A DNA stretch of 64,000 nt, taken from contig MNCI01011532.1 in NCBI GenBank assembly GCA_015680685.1, positions 374,870 through 438,869 on the forward strand. Direction: 5' to 3'. Positions within the stretch are counted from its first letter, which is position 1, and every line of letters begins with the position of its first letter. This DNA is from Gnetum montanum. Taxonomy: Eukaryota > Streptophyta > Gnetopsida > Gnetales > Gnetaceae. A program made the position numbers and the translations under genes. Positions 34,425 through 46,225 of the stretch are shown piece after piece. Under the pieces are notes generated by a model. That model was given only the letters and a program-made list of their open reading frames with translations. It had not been told where the DNA came from and searched no databases.

Positions 34425-37400
34425 TCAACCAATGATGCTAGGTGGAGGTGGAGGCATTTCTTCCTCTGTTGTGCTGCTAGGGCCTACAACATTGCCTAGT
34501 GCTTGCTACCATGTAACAACAACAAAATGAACAATCAGTAAGCAAATGTAAAATATACAAACTAACATGAAAAAGCATAAAAATAAACAAAAAACTAACC
34601 TAATAGGGTCCTACATCAATCACATTTGGAGGTAACCTATCAACACCATCCTCCAAGCATTGGAGGATCTCAACCTCAGATAACTGTGTCCAATCCTCCT
34701 AGCCAAAGTCAATCCTCGCAAGGGTCTTACCTTTCTCCACAGTGGTCCATGTGGGTAGCTCCATGGAAAAAGTAGCAGAGGAAACCTCTCTAGAGGGGCT
34801 GGCAATCTACCTCTCTGGAGAACCACTCACCATTATATCATGAGTAAACAACTCACAGACCTATCTCTTGTTGGTTTCCTCAAGAAAAATCTCCAGGAAG
34901 CGATGTTTAACAAACTCCTCTTTGTACTATTGAAGGTATGCATCATGCTCATGCTTGTACTAGTTCTTATGGTTCTTTTGAGTCTACCTCCTCTTGTATA
35001 CCTTGGTGTTGTAGTTTTTCCAGTCCTAGTTCTTTTGGGTGAGTAGATCCATCTATAGCTACTACTCAATAATCTCTCAGATGGCCTCATTTTTACCCTG
35101 AATGACCAACCAATACTAGGCATAATCAATCTTGACAGTCTACTAGGTACCATCTCCCTATGATTGAGCCACCAGAAAGTCATATCAGGATTGAAGATCC
35201 CTAATCTTTATGTCATGACTCATCATCCTCTCTTGGAGCTCATGCACATGTTTCCATAGGTGTTCATTTGAGCACTTGCAAACCTGTAATGCTTTTTCCC
35301 AGGAAAGTGTACATTTATTGGCTACCTCATATTTATGATGAGGCACCTGCTCCACCTCAAGAGGGAACTCAAGGATGGCATCAACTTTGGCCACCCTTCT
35401 TGGATTCCATTGAAGCTTACAAGCTATTGCCATGTGATAAGCAAATCAACCTTAGCCAAAGACTAAGCATTCAATCAGTAAAGCAACATAAGCAAACCAA
35501 CATATGCACATACTAAGCTCTAGATCTACTTGTTGTAGGTGGTCAACCATGTCCTCCATAATGCCTTCCATGAAGGTAAACTTATCGAGCATGTCTACCC
35601 ATGGCTTCATGAAATAGGTAGACATAGGATTGCTAGCAAGCACATCTAAGGCTATAGCACATCAATGTAATCAACATATAATCAAGTAGTCAAAGATTCT
35701 AGAGCAAAAAAGTAGCAACTGATGGCAATCTAATGCACTCACCTAGTAGGCCCTTAGGTGCAAGAGCAAAGGGGTCACCCATTTACACACTATCAAAAAG
35801 GTAATCAAAATCACCTCATCATGGTTTAATAGCCCCTCTTCCAACTACTGAAGGGTGTCTGTGGCATTGCATAGCTCATCCATATGGGCCTCCCCCTCTT
35901 CAATTTGAGGGAACGCATCCTCTAACACTGCTTCCGCCACTACTTTGGCAGCCCTCTCTCTCATTCCTATAACTTACACACATTAGTATACATTAGCACA
36001 TTAGGATAATATAGCACAAAAAAACATAAAATATAAACATTCATATAATCAATGCATCTAAGTTAAACATACTAACTTGCAACCTTTGTGCAAAAGCTAT
36101 GAAGCTTAAGCCAGATCTTCTTACCACTTACCTATTCAACCTCAAGGGCAACCTCCTCTGTGGGATGTGGCCTCTTGATCTTTGCCTTAGACAATCCCAC
36201 CATCTCTACAATGTAGTAATTCACTTTGCTCACATCCCCAATGCTAGTTGGGGGACCCTCACCTATGCTACCATGTGAATAGTGTGACCATCCCATGGGA
36301 CCTCTAGTCATTACTAACAATGACTCATTGATCCCCTCTAGGGAATCCTATGTATGAGTGGTCATGAACATAAGTTTGATCCATGGCTTCAACAACTTCT
36401 CACAGTCCTATACTAACCATTTTTCACCATCACATAACACTAGGAGCTTTGCAAACCTTCACAAATATCTTGTGAAGAATGTGAAGCGAATGTGAGACCT
36501 TGCTTGGAGGTTTCACCGCAACCTAGTGATCTTTGCATGCAACCTCATGGTGATGTAAGTAGCCCAGTTGAATCTTGCATCCTCTAGTAGCACCTCTTTC
36601 ATCACCTATGCTTGCTCCACCCTAAGGATTTTCCCTTTGAAGAGCAACTTCAAAAGCACATCAGCACAAAAGAGAGGGTAGAGCTCCTAGACCTTAGGCA
36701 CTAGCATGTCCTTGATGGGTATGCCCTTGTGAGATTAGGTGAGCCCCAACCAATCCTCAATCTCCCCTCTGCAGTCCACCTCCCTACTAGCCTTATCAAT
36801 GACCAATGGGCCATCAATAAGAAGTCCAAATAGGTCAACAAAGAATGCCTCACTAAGGTCTAGCACTACCGTCACACCGTATATCCAAGTGACAAAATAC
36901 CTAACGTCGCTAGTAAAGGAGTCAATGATGGTAACCATTTTGGCCACCAAAATGCTCAGGCTAAGGGCCAAGGATAGGTCCAACAACCCAGCACATGTGA
37001 GCCTACTAGTCAGTTCATGTGAGGCTTGGTGGCACAACCAATGTTGCACACCCTCTACATCACTATATTTCATGATGAGGGTGGTTTATGTGGAGCCTGT
37101 AGTGATCACTATCACCTCTCCTGAAGTAACTACCATTACAATAGAAGAAAAAACAACATTAACACTACATAAAGACAAATCAATGAGCATGTGAGCAAGC
37201 ACAAGAGCCAAAATAATAAATTCTTATGCAGTACAAATGGAGTGTAGGATGATGGTAGTGATGCAATAATCTCCTCAATGTTGAGCTCACCAGTAGCCCA
37301 CTCCTCATCTAGCTAGCCTTGGATCTTGCATCGCTTGTATGCCCTCAGGTACTAGGTAGGGTAGACCCCTAGATTAGATCCCACTTGCTTGAGCATAATT

Positions 37401-38025
37401 TCCTAAACATTCACGCTAGATGAGAACACCTCTAGGGCAGTTCAGGTCAAGGCTAGAGTATCCATCTCATCATGTAGGCCCTACTCGTCAACTCTAAACT
37501 TGGCAATAAGCATGAGCAATTAGGAAACTTAGTACAAGCCGATCGTAAAAATACACTACAAAAGCTATAAGGGTACTTACCTCCCATGCAATAGACTATT
37601 ATGGGTGGGTTTTGAAACAAATTATGCATGTGCATAGCAATAAAGAGGGTGTTTCTCTTGATGTAGCAACTGCATCTACTAGATCTTGGATAGGTGTCGA
37701 GCACCCCTAGGGCCTCAACCTAAACCATCTACTTTGTCATCACCAATAGTGGGCTCATCAAACATGAACCTCAAGCTATCCTAGCTAGCCCTAGGTAGCA
37801 ATGTCTTTGTGATGGCATTGGCAACCTCCACCACTAAGTGTGATCACATCATCACAATAAAGTGCTATAGCAATAATTCTAGGAACTCATGTAACCCTAG
37901 CTGGAACCACACTGCTTGATGGCCCACATGCATATCTAGTGTAGGTGTGTTAGGGATAGGCTTGCTCATGTAGTAGAGAATGCCCATGAGCTTAACGATA
38001 ACTAGGATGGGCTTCAGTAACACCC
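34425..38025 (-). pseudogene. antisense captured gene (aORF), most complete copy
   Basis: Minus-strand gene of about 3.6 kb. Exon 38025-37581 carries the FCP1/NLI-like part (LLKPILVIVKLMGILYY, HEFLELLL, WSHLVVE). A second exon starts at 37493 after an 87-bp intron. The middle part has VEGVQHWLCHQASHELTSR and LVAKMVTIIDSF (about 37060-36900). A coiled-coil-like part has CSNEHLWKHVHELQERM (about 35285-35235). The last exon is 34505-34425, 27 codons with a Pro-rich end and TGA; the intron before it is 34506-34599. Most internal stops are TAG at Gln or Trp positions shared or not with the first copy. The 5' exon(s) upstream of 38025 are not found. The phosphatase match is by motif; the rest is unknown. 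Confidence 0.65.
37494..37580 (-). other. intron of the aORF, 87 bp
   Basis: GTAAGTA donor at 37580 and TTTAG acceptor ending at 37494. The same intron, also 87 bp, is at 31256-31342 in the other copy with GTAAGTG and TTCAG. Flanking exon sequence is conserved, the interior less so. Confidence 0.75.
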
Positions 38026-40438
38026 TACAACTACAAAAGAAACCAACAAAGAGTTAGTATGCATAGATGTAATTTTGACAAAAAAAATCAATAAATCACA
38101 CAACATAGACTAGCAAAATATTCTAACTTTTGACAATTTCCCCTGGGGCCCCATGGGTATAGGATATTAACAAATACATTTGATGTGCCTAGTACTCACT
38201 AGGGTATAGCACATTTTGATTAGGACCAACATCTAATTTTTCATCTGTTCACATGTTTACCATCATTATAGTTCACAATCTTCGCAATTTAGCATCGTTA
38301 CAGTGCACATGGGTAGCATCGTTAGCATCATTATAGTTTGCATGTTTTGGTAGTTTAGCATTGTTCCAAATTTAGCATTGTTGGCATTATCACATTTTGC
38401 AAGTTTAGCCTTGATTTACATGATTTTCCAAAGGTTTTCTAACTCCTGGCAATGTAGTCCAGAAGGTACTGAATTTTTTCTAACTCTAGGCTACCTCAAT
38501 GAAGAGTGTAGTCTAGAAACAACAAATTTTTATAACTCTAGATCACTCTGGCTATGCTCTAGAAACTAGAGAGTGTAGTCCCAGGTTGCAAAAAATTCTA
38601 ACTTCTAACTACATTCTCCACAAAGCGTAGTCACAAAAAAATAACTATTGGGAAGATGCCATTTCATTGAACACTTGGCATCAACTATGCCTCCAAGATA
38701 AGGAGTGTAGTCTTGGCTGCAACCTGCAAGGAGTAAGGTCTCAACTGCCCCAATGCTCCATCCAAGTGCCATGCCCTACCATGGTGCTCTACACTACTCA
38801 CTGTCAACTCCACCATCCAATGCCCTACTATGGCACTGCCCATTGCCAACTGCTGCTACCATCACTTCCTCTGCACCATGCCCTACTACAATGCTAGGTG
38901 TCATGCCTGCCACACCTACCACCCCCTTGCTACCACTTTCACCATGCCTTGCACACTAGAAACCAACCATGGTCATAGTCCCTATAGCCACAACCATGGT
39001 CACAGCCCCCACACCATGCAAGAAACTAGAAAACATAGAAATGTGCCTTTGGTGCCAAGCCTCCCCTCACAACCTTTGTGGCCACATGGTAACACTATGG
39101 GTGTAGACACCCCATGCAATCCCATGCCCCTAGCACGCCTAACCCTTATTCACTTATTTTCTTTTAAAAGGACAAAAAATAAAACCCCTACTATTCTAGT
39201 CCCTTGAGGTGAGCCACCCTAGGCTGCAATTGTAGCCTTTGTCCCCACCTCAATCTTCACCAAACACAAAATTGCAAACAAGGAAAAAAATTTCAAATCT
39301 TTGCCATGCATCCCTACCTTGCAAGCAGTGGCCCCAGGATCATTGCCAAAGCCCTAATCCCCACTTTTCCCTTGCCCATCGCAAGATAGAAAAAAATTAT
39401 TACTATACAAGCAAAAATAATTTTGTAAAAATCCCACAAAAAATAAGCCTCGTGCATGACTCCTATGGGAGCCTGCTACCTTCACATTTGCCACAACACT
39501 AGTTGTTGTTGCAACTATGGCAAAACCCTTCCATCACAAAAAACCCAAGCATAACTAGAACTGCAACAAAGTAAAACCTTAAAAAATAAAAACCCTCCAC
39601 ATGCATGCCCTCCCTACAATGGTAGCCAAAATAGCCATGCAGTGGTGACCCAAAGCCCAAAGCCAATGTCCAAAGCCCAAAGCCCCCAAGTGCAGAAAGC
39701 AGCAAATGTAGAAAAAATGGCTAAGGCAAGAGTGTATTTGAGGTACCTAGTAGACTATGATGCCCTCTGTTCTTTCATGCATGCCTATGGCAGGTGACCT
39801 AATGCCCATCCTTCCTTGTTCACATTTGCTAGTCTGGGATGCAAGCAGCCACTTCGACACGTCATCCTGGTAGCAACTATGCTTTGTACTGGTAATGCGC
39901 TACACCAATGACAAGTCTACACTTTGAACATTGCATTTTGCAACTTTGAAAATGTTAAACTTACCCATGATAAAATGTGCTTTTATACCCCCCAAGACCA
40001 CTTAATAACTTACCAACCCCAAGACTACACTCAATACTATTTTCATAGTGTAGAGCGTAGTTGGGTGAGAACATAATCACTCAAACTTAGAAATATTTTC
40101 AATTTTTCTCATAGTCCAATGAGTTAGAAAAAATTTTTATTTTTCTTACTACCTAGTGAATGCCCAAGCTGATTTCATGTGACACGCACTTCTAGCTTCG
40201 CCTAAAACAACACATTCAACACATCCATGATCCGCTAAGACCTTAAACTAGCACACATGACTTGCCAAGGCCTAAAATTGGCCCATTCATGCTTATTTCC
40301 TTTAACATTACATGTTCATACTTAGGAAAAAATTTCATGGCATTGTCTTCCTCTATTTATAAATATTGGCTCCATTAAGATAGGTGCGGCTTAACATTTT
40401 TCTAGTGTTTTTTTGTTGGAATTTCATAGGAATACAAC
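38026..40438. promoter_or_regulatory. divergent spacer between aORF (-) and pol (+)
   Basis: 2.4 kb without a conserved ORF. Palindromic and ACTACACTCT-type motifs lie at 38450-38650, a CTTAAACTAGCACA motif at about 40230-40290, and CTATTTATAAATATTGG at about 40356-40372. A pyrimidine-rich stretch ending in TTTCATAG lies at 40422-40429, just before the pol ATG. Both genes could be driven from here, or the last signal could be the acceptor of a pro-RT intron. Open frames such as 38830-39207 are low-complexity and not seen in the other copy. Confidence 0.5.
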
Positions 40439-43400
40439 ATGACTACACACGAGCATCTTCACTCACCTCTTGTCCTCACCAGGCCCCATGGTGATCTCAA
40501 GAAATGCATCGATCCACAATGCCTAGACCTTGAGCTCATAGCCTACAATGAATACATAACATCTGTAGAGGCACTTGTAACTACACCTAGTGGCAAGGCA
40601 AAATCATTGAAACTTACTTCTTTGTTAGAGCCTCAACATGCCCAGAACATCGCTAAGATGCTCAATAATAACATTAAGATATTCACATGATCTTACGAAG
40701 ACATGCTAGGCCTAGATCCTCATGTAGTCCAACATAACATTATCCTTGATCCTAGCATTAAGCCAGTCAAGTAAAGAGCACGTAAGGTTAGGCAAAAGTA
40801 ACTTATCAGTATGCAATGAATTACATCTTTAGAAATTACATGTTTTGCTCAATGATTATGTAGATGACATTGCGGTTGTGTCCAAAGTAACACACAACCA
40901 TGCAGATGACTTGGACCTAGTACTCAAGCATTGTCTAAAATATGATCTTAGGTTGAATCCCAAGAAATGTGTTTTTGGTGTTAAGATAGGTTGGATGCTT
41001 GGTTTCGTAGTATCTAGAGTAAGCATACATGTAGACCTTGATAAGGTTAAGGCCATAGCCAACTTAGAACGACTAGATAACCTTAAGGAGCTATGAGGGT
41101 TACATGGTATATTACAATTTATATGCAAGTTTATTACATGGTTGACTGATAAATTACAGCCCATGCGGCATCTGCTCAAAAAAGAAGTTCACTTTAAGTG
41201 AATAGCTCAATGCCAATAGGCATTTGAAAACCTTAAATAGGAGCTAGCTCAACTTCCAATGGTTCATCCTCCATGACAAGATAAACCCTTCTACATCTAC
41301 CTTGCTACTTCTAACATGTCCATCACCTCTCTACTTTGTGAAAAGCGAGATGATGGCATAGAGGTCTTGGTATACTACTTAATCCATGCATTGGTTGCCT
41401 AAAAAGAAAAATATAACGATGTGAAAAAGAATTTCCTTGCCTTGGTCTTTACACTTAAGAAGTGGAGGCACTATCTTTTCTGTAATTAATTCAACATCAT
41501 CTACAAGAGTAATGTACTCCAAATGATTACAACAAACATTTATGAGAGCAGTTGTATCACATGTTGAAAAGCAATAACATCAAAGTTTGACCTACATTAC
41601 ATTGCACAAGCCTTAACCAAAGGTCAAGCTATAGCTACATAACTCATAGCTTTTCCCATCGATGATCAAGAAACAATTGATCCAAAAATCCTAGATGAGC
41701 ATGTCAATAGCATCAACCAAGTGCCTGAAAACTTCAAGGCACTCTTGCACTTTGATGATGCTTTGACGTCTTAAGGGGGTAGCACCACTGTTGTTATCAC
41801 ATTCACCTCTAGGGAGATCTAACCCTTCACATATTGTTTTGCATTTCCCTACACTAACAATGTGGTAGAGTATGAAGGCCTCCTCAGAGCTATCCTAGCA
41901 GCTCACAACCTAGGAATCCAAAGCATAGCAATTGAGGTGACTAGTTAGTGATCAACTAGGTAACTAAGGTTTACTCTTGTAAGGCCCAACCTTTACAACC
42001 TTATTGTGACCTGGCAAAGCACTTACTTAAATAGTTTGCAAGTACTAATGTTCAATATATCCCTAGGAACAAAAATTCCATAGTTGATGCCTTAGCAACA
42101 TTAGCCTTAAGCATCACACTCAATATTTTCCACTCATTGCCCATCTCAATGGTGAATTGCATTATGCCTATCACACAAACCACTGATATTACATCCATAG
42201 CCATAGTTAGCACAACTCAAGTAGCAAAATGGTATGACAACATCAAAGCATACCTTCTGCAAGGTGAACCTCTACAGCACTTAACTATTACCCAAAAGGA
42301 CATAGTGCATAAACAATCATAGCAATACGTCATTGTGGAAGGTAACACACTATGTCAGAGATCCTACAATGGCATACTATTAACCTGCATGAGCAATGTT
42401 GAAGCACAAATGATCATTAAGTAAGTTCACAAGGGGCTATGCGGAGGTCATATAGTAGCTAGGGAAATTGTCGCAAAAATTAGACGCTTAGGCTATTACT
42501 GACCTTACGTGGAGTGGAATTGTGTCTCCAAGGTCAAAACATGCAATATTTATCAATGGCATGTCAATCTAATGCATATGCCACCAACTGAACTACACAC
42601 AATGTAGATCACATTATCATTCCAACGTTGGGGTCTTAACATCATTGGACCTATAATGCCTAAGTCCTCCACAGGGCATAGCTTCATTATAACCACAACT
42701 AAGTATTTTACCAAGTGGGTTGAGGCTATTTCCCTTAGGTAGAAAACATCACAATAGGTGTGCAAATTTGTGCTTAACAACATACTGACCCATTTTGGTG
42801 TACCCATAACCATAGTAATGGATAACAAGCCACAATTTAGTAGTGTTGAAACTAAGGCCTTCTATGAGTGCTTCGGTATTAAACATTCCTTTTCATCTCC
42901 GTACTACCCACAGGTGAATGGCCAAGTGGAGGCCACAAACAAGGTCATCTTCAACCTTCTAAAGAAGATGCTAAGTAGTAGCAAATAGCAATGGCATGAG
43001 CAATTAGTCTATGCACTTTGGGCCTACCATACAACATGCAAAACAACAATAGGTAAGACACCATATAGCCTTGTTTATGGGTATAAAGTAATTTTTCCTC
43101 TCAAATTGCAAGTTCCATCACTCTAAGTGAACCTCTTTAATTTCATTAAAAATGCTTAAAATGATGAGTTGAGAATTGTGGACCTCAACTCAGTAGCAGA
43201 GGAGCACATGCAAACACTTGATTGCATCGAATGGTACCAAGAGAAGCAATGGCAGAAACACTATCACAACCAACATCAACACCCAATCAATAAAGGGGAC
43301 CTAGTTCTTAAGGCCATTCACGAACTTGCAGATAAATTCTTAGCCAACTTGGAAGGGCCTTTCTTGGTCACTAAGGCCTATGACAATGAAGCATTCAAAC

Positions 43401-43471
43401 TTTCTAACCAAGATAGCAATGAGTTTGTCAATCTAGTCAACCATTTGTACATAAAGCCTTACTACGCCTAG
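40439..43471 (+). pseudogene. pol of the composite element: RT, RNase H, second RNase H, integrase
   Basis: It opens at ATG 40439 (MTTHEHLHSPL). The linker HNIILDPSIKPVK is followed by an internal deletion of the RT fingers and palm (about 370 bp at 40797). The catalytic YVDD is intact at about 40855-40867. RNase H runs 41280-41530. A second, plant-type RNase H (NNVVEYEGLLRAILAAHNLGI, 41848-41925) marks the Tat lineage. Integrase follows: zinc region 42430-42560; core with RWGLNIIGPI (first Asp is Asn), VMDNKPQFSS and NGQVEATNK (42758-42950); LEGPFLVTKAYD near 43350; stop TAG 43469-43471. Several TAG stops. Inactive. Confidence 0.87.
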
Positions 43472-43494
43472 TATGCAACACCACATCTCAATAA

Positions 43495-44190
43495 GGCAAT
43501 GTGAACAAAATAGTCTACTATGACTATAAATTGGCATAGAAGTACACTATGACTATAAATTGGCACACAATAGCTTGCTATGACTATAAACTAGCATAGA
43601 AGTTTGTTGTGACTATAAACTGACATAGAAAGTTTGCTATGACTATAAACTGGCACACAATTATTTTCTATGACAATAAAATAGCATAGCAAGTCTGCTA
43701 TAACTATAAATTGGCACACAATAGTCTTCTATGACTATAAACTAGCACAACAAGTCCACTATGACTATAAATTGACACACAATAGTTTGCTATGACTATA
43801 AACTAGCACAACAAGTCCACTATGACTATAAATTGGCATACAATAGTCTGCTATGACTATAAACTAGCACAACAAGTCCACTATGACTATAAACTAGCAT
43901 AGAAGTCTGCTATGACTATAAACTAACATAGATCGTCTACTACAATGTTAAACTAGCACAAATTATTTGCTACCACATTAAACTGGCACAACTCATCCTT
44001 GGGTCATGACATCAAACTAACATAGTAGCACATCTACTATGATGTTAAACTAGCACACAGTAGTCTACTAAGACTAAAAACTAGCATGCCATGGTCTACC
44101 AAGACCTTAAACTAGGCTCACAGTCTACTAGGACCTTACACTAGTAAAGCACATGGTCTACTAAGACCTTAAACTAGGTTTGTGATCTAC
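43495..44190 (+). repeat. 22-unit tandem array after integrase
   Basis: Twenty-two units of about 30 bp, consensus TCTGCTATGACTATAAACTGGCACACAATAG. The middle units pair into a 60-bp higher-order repeat (43725-43900). The CTGG position of the unit appears as CTAG in about ten units, TTGG in four and CTGG in only two. The last units change to GACCTTAAACTAG, the form of the motif in the other spacers of the element. Confidence 0.9.
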
Positions 44191-45727
44191 CACACATAGT
44201 TTTATGAGCAAGCAAGTGAGAATACTTCCAATTCCTCCCCCTTCCCCCTTCCCCCTTCCCCCCACATCTATCTACACCTTGTGGGCTAGGTGGAAACACT
44301 GCAATCCAAAAATGGAGTTCCTATCATTGGGAGAGGCCTCTGGAACATTTGTAGCATTACCGCACCCTAGCATTTTTCTAATCTTCTATATCTCCCATCA
44401 TTGGTGTGTCCTTTGTGGCACTTGCAACACTACCACCTCTAGGCAACATTTGTAACACTACCACCTTTGAGCATTTTGCTAGTGCTTTGAGATCTTGTCA
44501 TCAACACACCCATTGGAGTAGTTGTATCATTATGGCATCCCACCATGTTGCTAATTTTTTCAGGCTCTTGCCTTTACTCGAGCTTGGGAACACTTATAGC
44601 ATTATGACTCCCTATTATTTTGCTAGTTTTCTAAGCTCCTGTCATCATTGTGGGCTCTCAAGCACCTACATCATCATTACCCCCCACCATTTTGCTAATC
44701 TTTCTAGACACTTACCATCAATGTAGCCTCAGGGGCATTTGCAACACTCTCGCTCTGACATCTTTACTGGCTTCTCAAACACTTTCAACTAGTTTGGCCT
44801 TTGTCACATTTGTAGCACCCTCACATCCAACACTTTACTTGCATTACATTTTGTAATTTTCTTGTCTTCTCTAGGTTGTGTTTGCAGGATGAAGCCCCAA
44901 GTCATCATGCATAGATGCATCTCATCACAATGCAAGTCACCACATTGCTCTGATGTGCATGATTGGACTGTTCAAGCCACTCAAGAGTGCACATCCCTAT
45001 TACCCTGCTATAGCCTACTTGCATTTACCCCTTTTTACCTTGTATTTCCCTACCTTCCCCATAATTTCAAGCTTGCAAATCCTTCTGATGCACATGGCAT
45101 CTTCTTTAAGTCAACTATAGAACCTAAGGTAGACATAATTCAACTTGTCCCATGTGAGGCCTTTTTGAGCTAGTTAAAGCCCAAGTGGATGTAACACTCA
45201 TCCTAGGGAGGAAACACCTATCCTACAAATGCAACACAGTTGCATCAAAGCAAATCCCATTAGATGGCACATAGTCCACCTGATGGAAAGCATCCTATAG
45301 CTAGAATTCAATAACGTGCAGAACCCAAAGTAGGTTCACCTTGTAGCCAAAAAAGAAAAAATACAAAAAAACAAAATTAGCAAAGCTACAATTTTGCAAC
45401 TGGTCCAACCCTAAATCCATGTTGATTCTCTCATAAGCATTCCAATGAGAGGTCACAATTTCAAGGGTAAACCACCCTAGTGCCATGGTCACCATCAGCC
45501 GTGCTAACTCTACATCTTGTAGCATGACATCTTATTTGCATCTTACCTCTCTTGCCATCCTCAACACATTACCTACACCCTTTACCTTCAACATACCATA
45601 ATCCTTAGCACTCTTGAGCATGGTGTAATGGCATCTGATCAAGTACTAACAAGCAATGTTGATGCCAAGCCTACTATGGTGTTTTGCAGTTCTTTGTCAA
45701 CATCTCTCGAGCCACTCCTCTAGACAT
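44191..45727 (+). other. 3' noncoding region of the composite element
   Basis: C/T-rich stretch with repeats of CATTTTGCTAAT...TTTCTAG...CTC (about 44350-44760). TTGTGTTTGCAGGATGA at 44876-44892 matches the same place in element A. No gene. Confidence 0.5.
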
Positions 45728-45744
45728 CAACAAAGAGGGGCTAA
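45728..45744 (+). promoter_or_regulatory. polypurine tract of the composite element
   Basis: CAACAAAGAGGGGCTAA directly before TGAAACACC. It differs from the tract of element A by one base. Confidence 0.82.
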
Positions 45745-46225
45745 TGAAACACCACCAAATTTGGGCTACCATGTCTTGAATGCAAATTCGTCTAAGTGTC
45801 AACACAGGGCAAATTTGTTTTTAAGTATTGAGACTACGCTCTCCACTACTAGGACTATGCTCTTGAGCATAGTTAGTGTAGTCTACACAAAAAGTTCAAA
45901 TCTGTAAGATTTTCCTAAGTGTCAAGATAGTAGTTGTAGAGCCTAGTTAGCATGGAAGAAATAGTTTGGCAAATTTTCTAACTTCTGGGACTACACTCCC
46001 TACTATGCTCTAGAGCATAGTCAACGTAGTTTGCACAAGGACATCAATTTTGCAAAATTTTTCTAACTACCAAGACTACACTCTCCATTGCTAAGACTAC
46101 ACTCTAGAGTGTAGTCAGTGTAGTCAGCATCAAGGCTCAATTTTTTGCATATTTCTTCTATCTGTTGAGACTTCCCTCAAGAGCTTAGTCAAGTGTAGTC
46201 AAGTGAAAGCTTGATTTTGCAAAAA
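45745..46225 (+). repeat. 3' LTR of the composite element (5' 481 bp only)
   Basis: It starts TGAAACACCACC and aligns with 6286-6740. It contains perfect palindromes such as ACTATGCTCTAGAGCATAGT (about 46000-46020) and ACTACACTCTAGAGTGTAGT (about 46086-46108). Similarity to the 5' LTR stops at about 46225, where GGAGGCTCCACCCC begins, so the LTR is interrupted or deleted there. Confidence 0.75.

Noticed and set aside
36739-37194. Plus-strand open frame of 151 codons
   Set aside because: It is antisense to the aORF, whose frame is conserved between two copies, while this one is not.
38830-39207. Open frame of 125 codons, His/Pro/Thr-rich
   Set aside because: Low complexity, overlaps another open frame, and is not kept in the homologous spacer 28300-30802.
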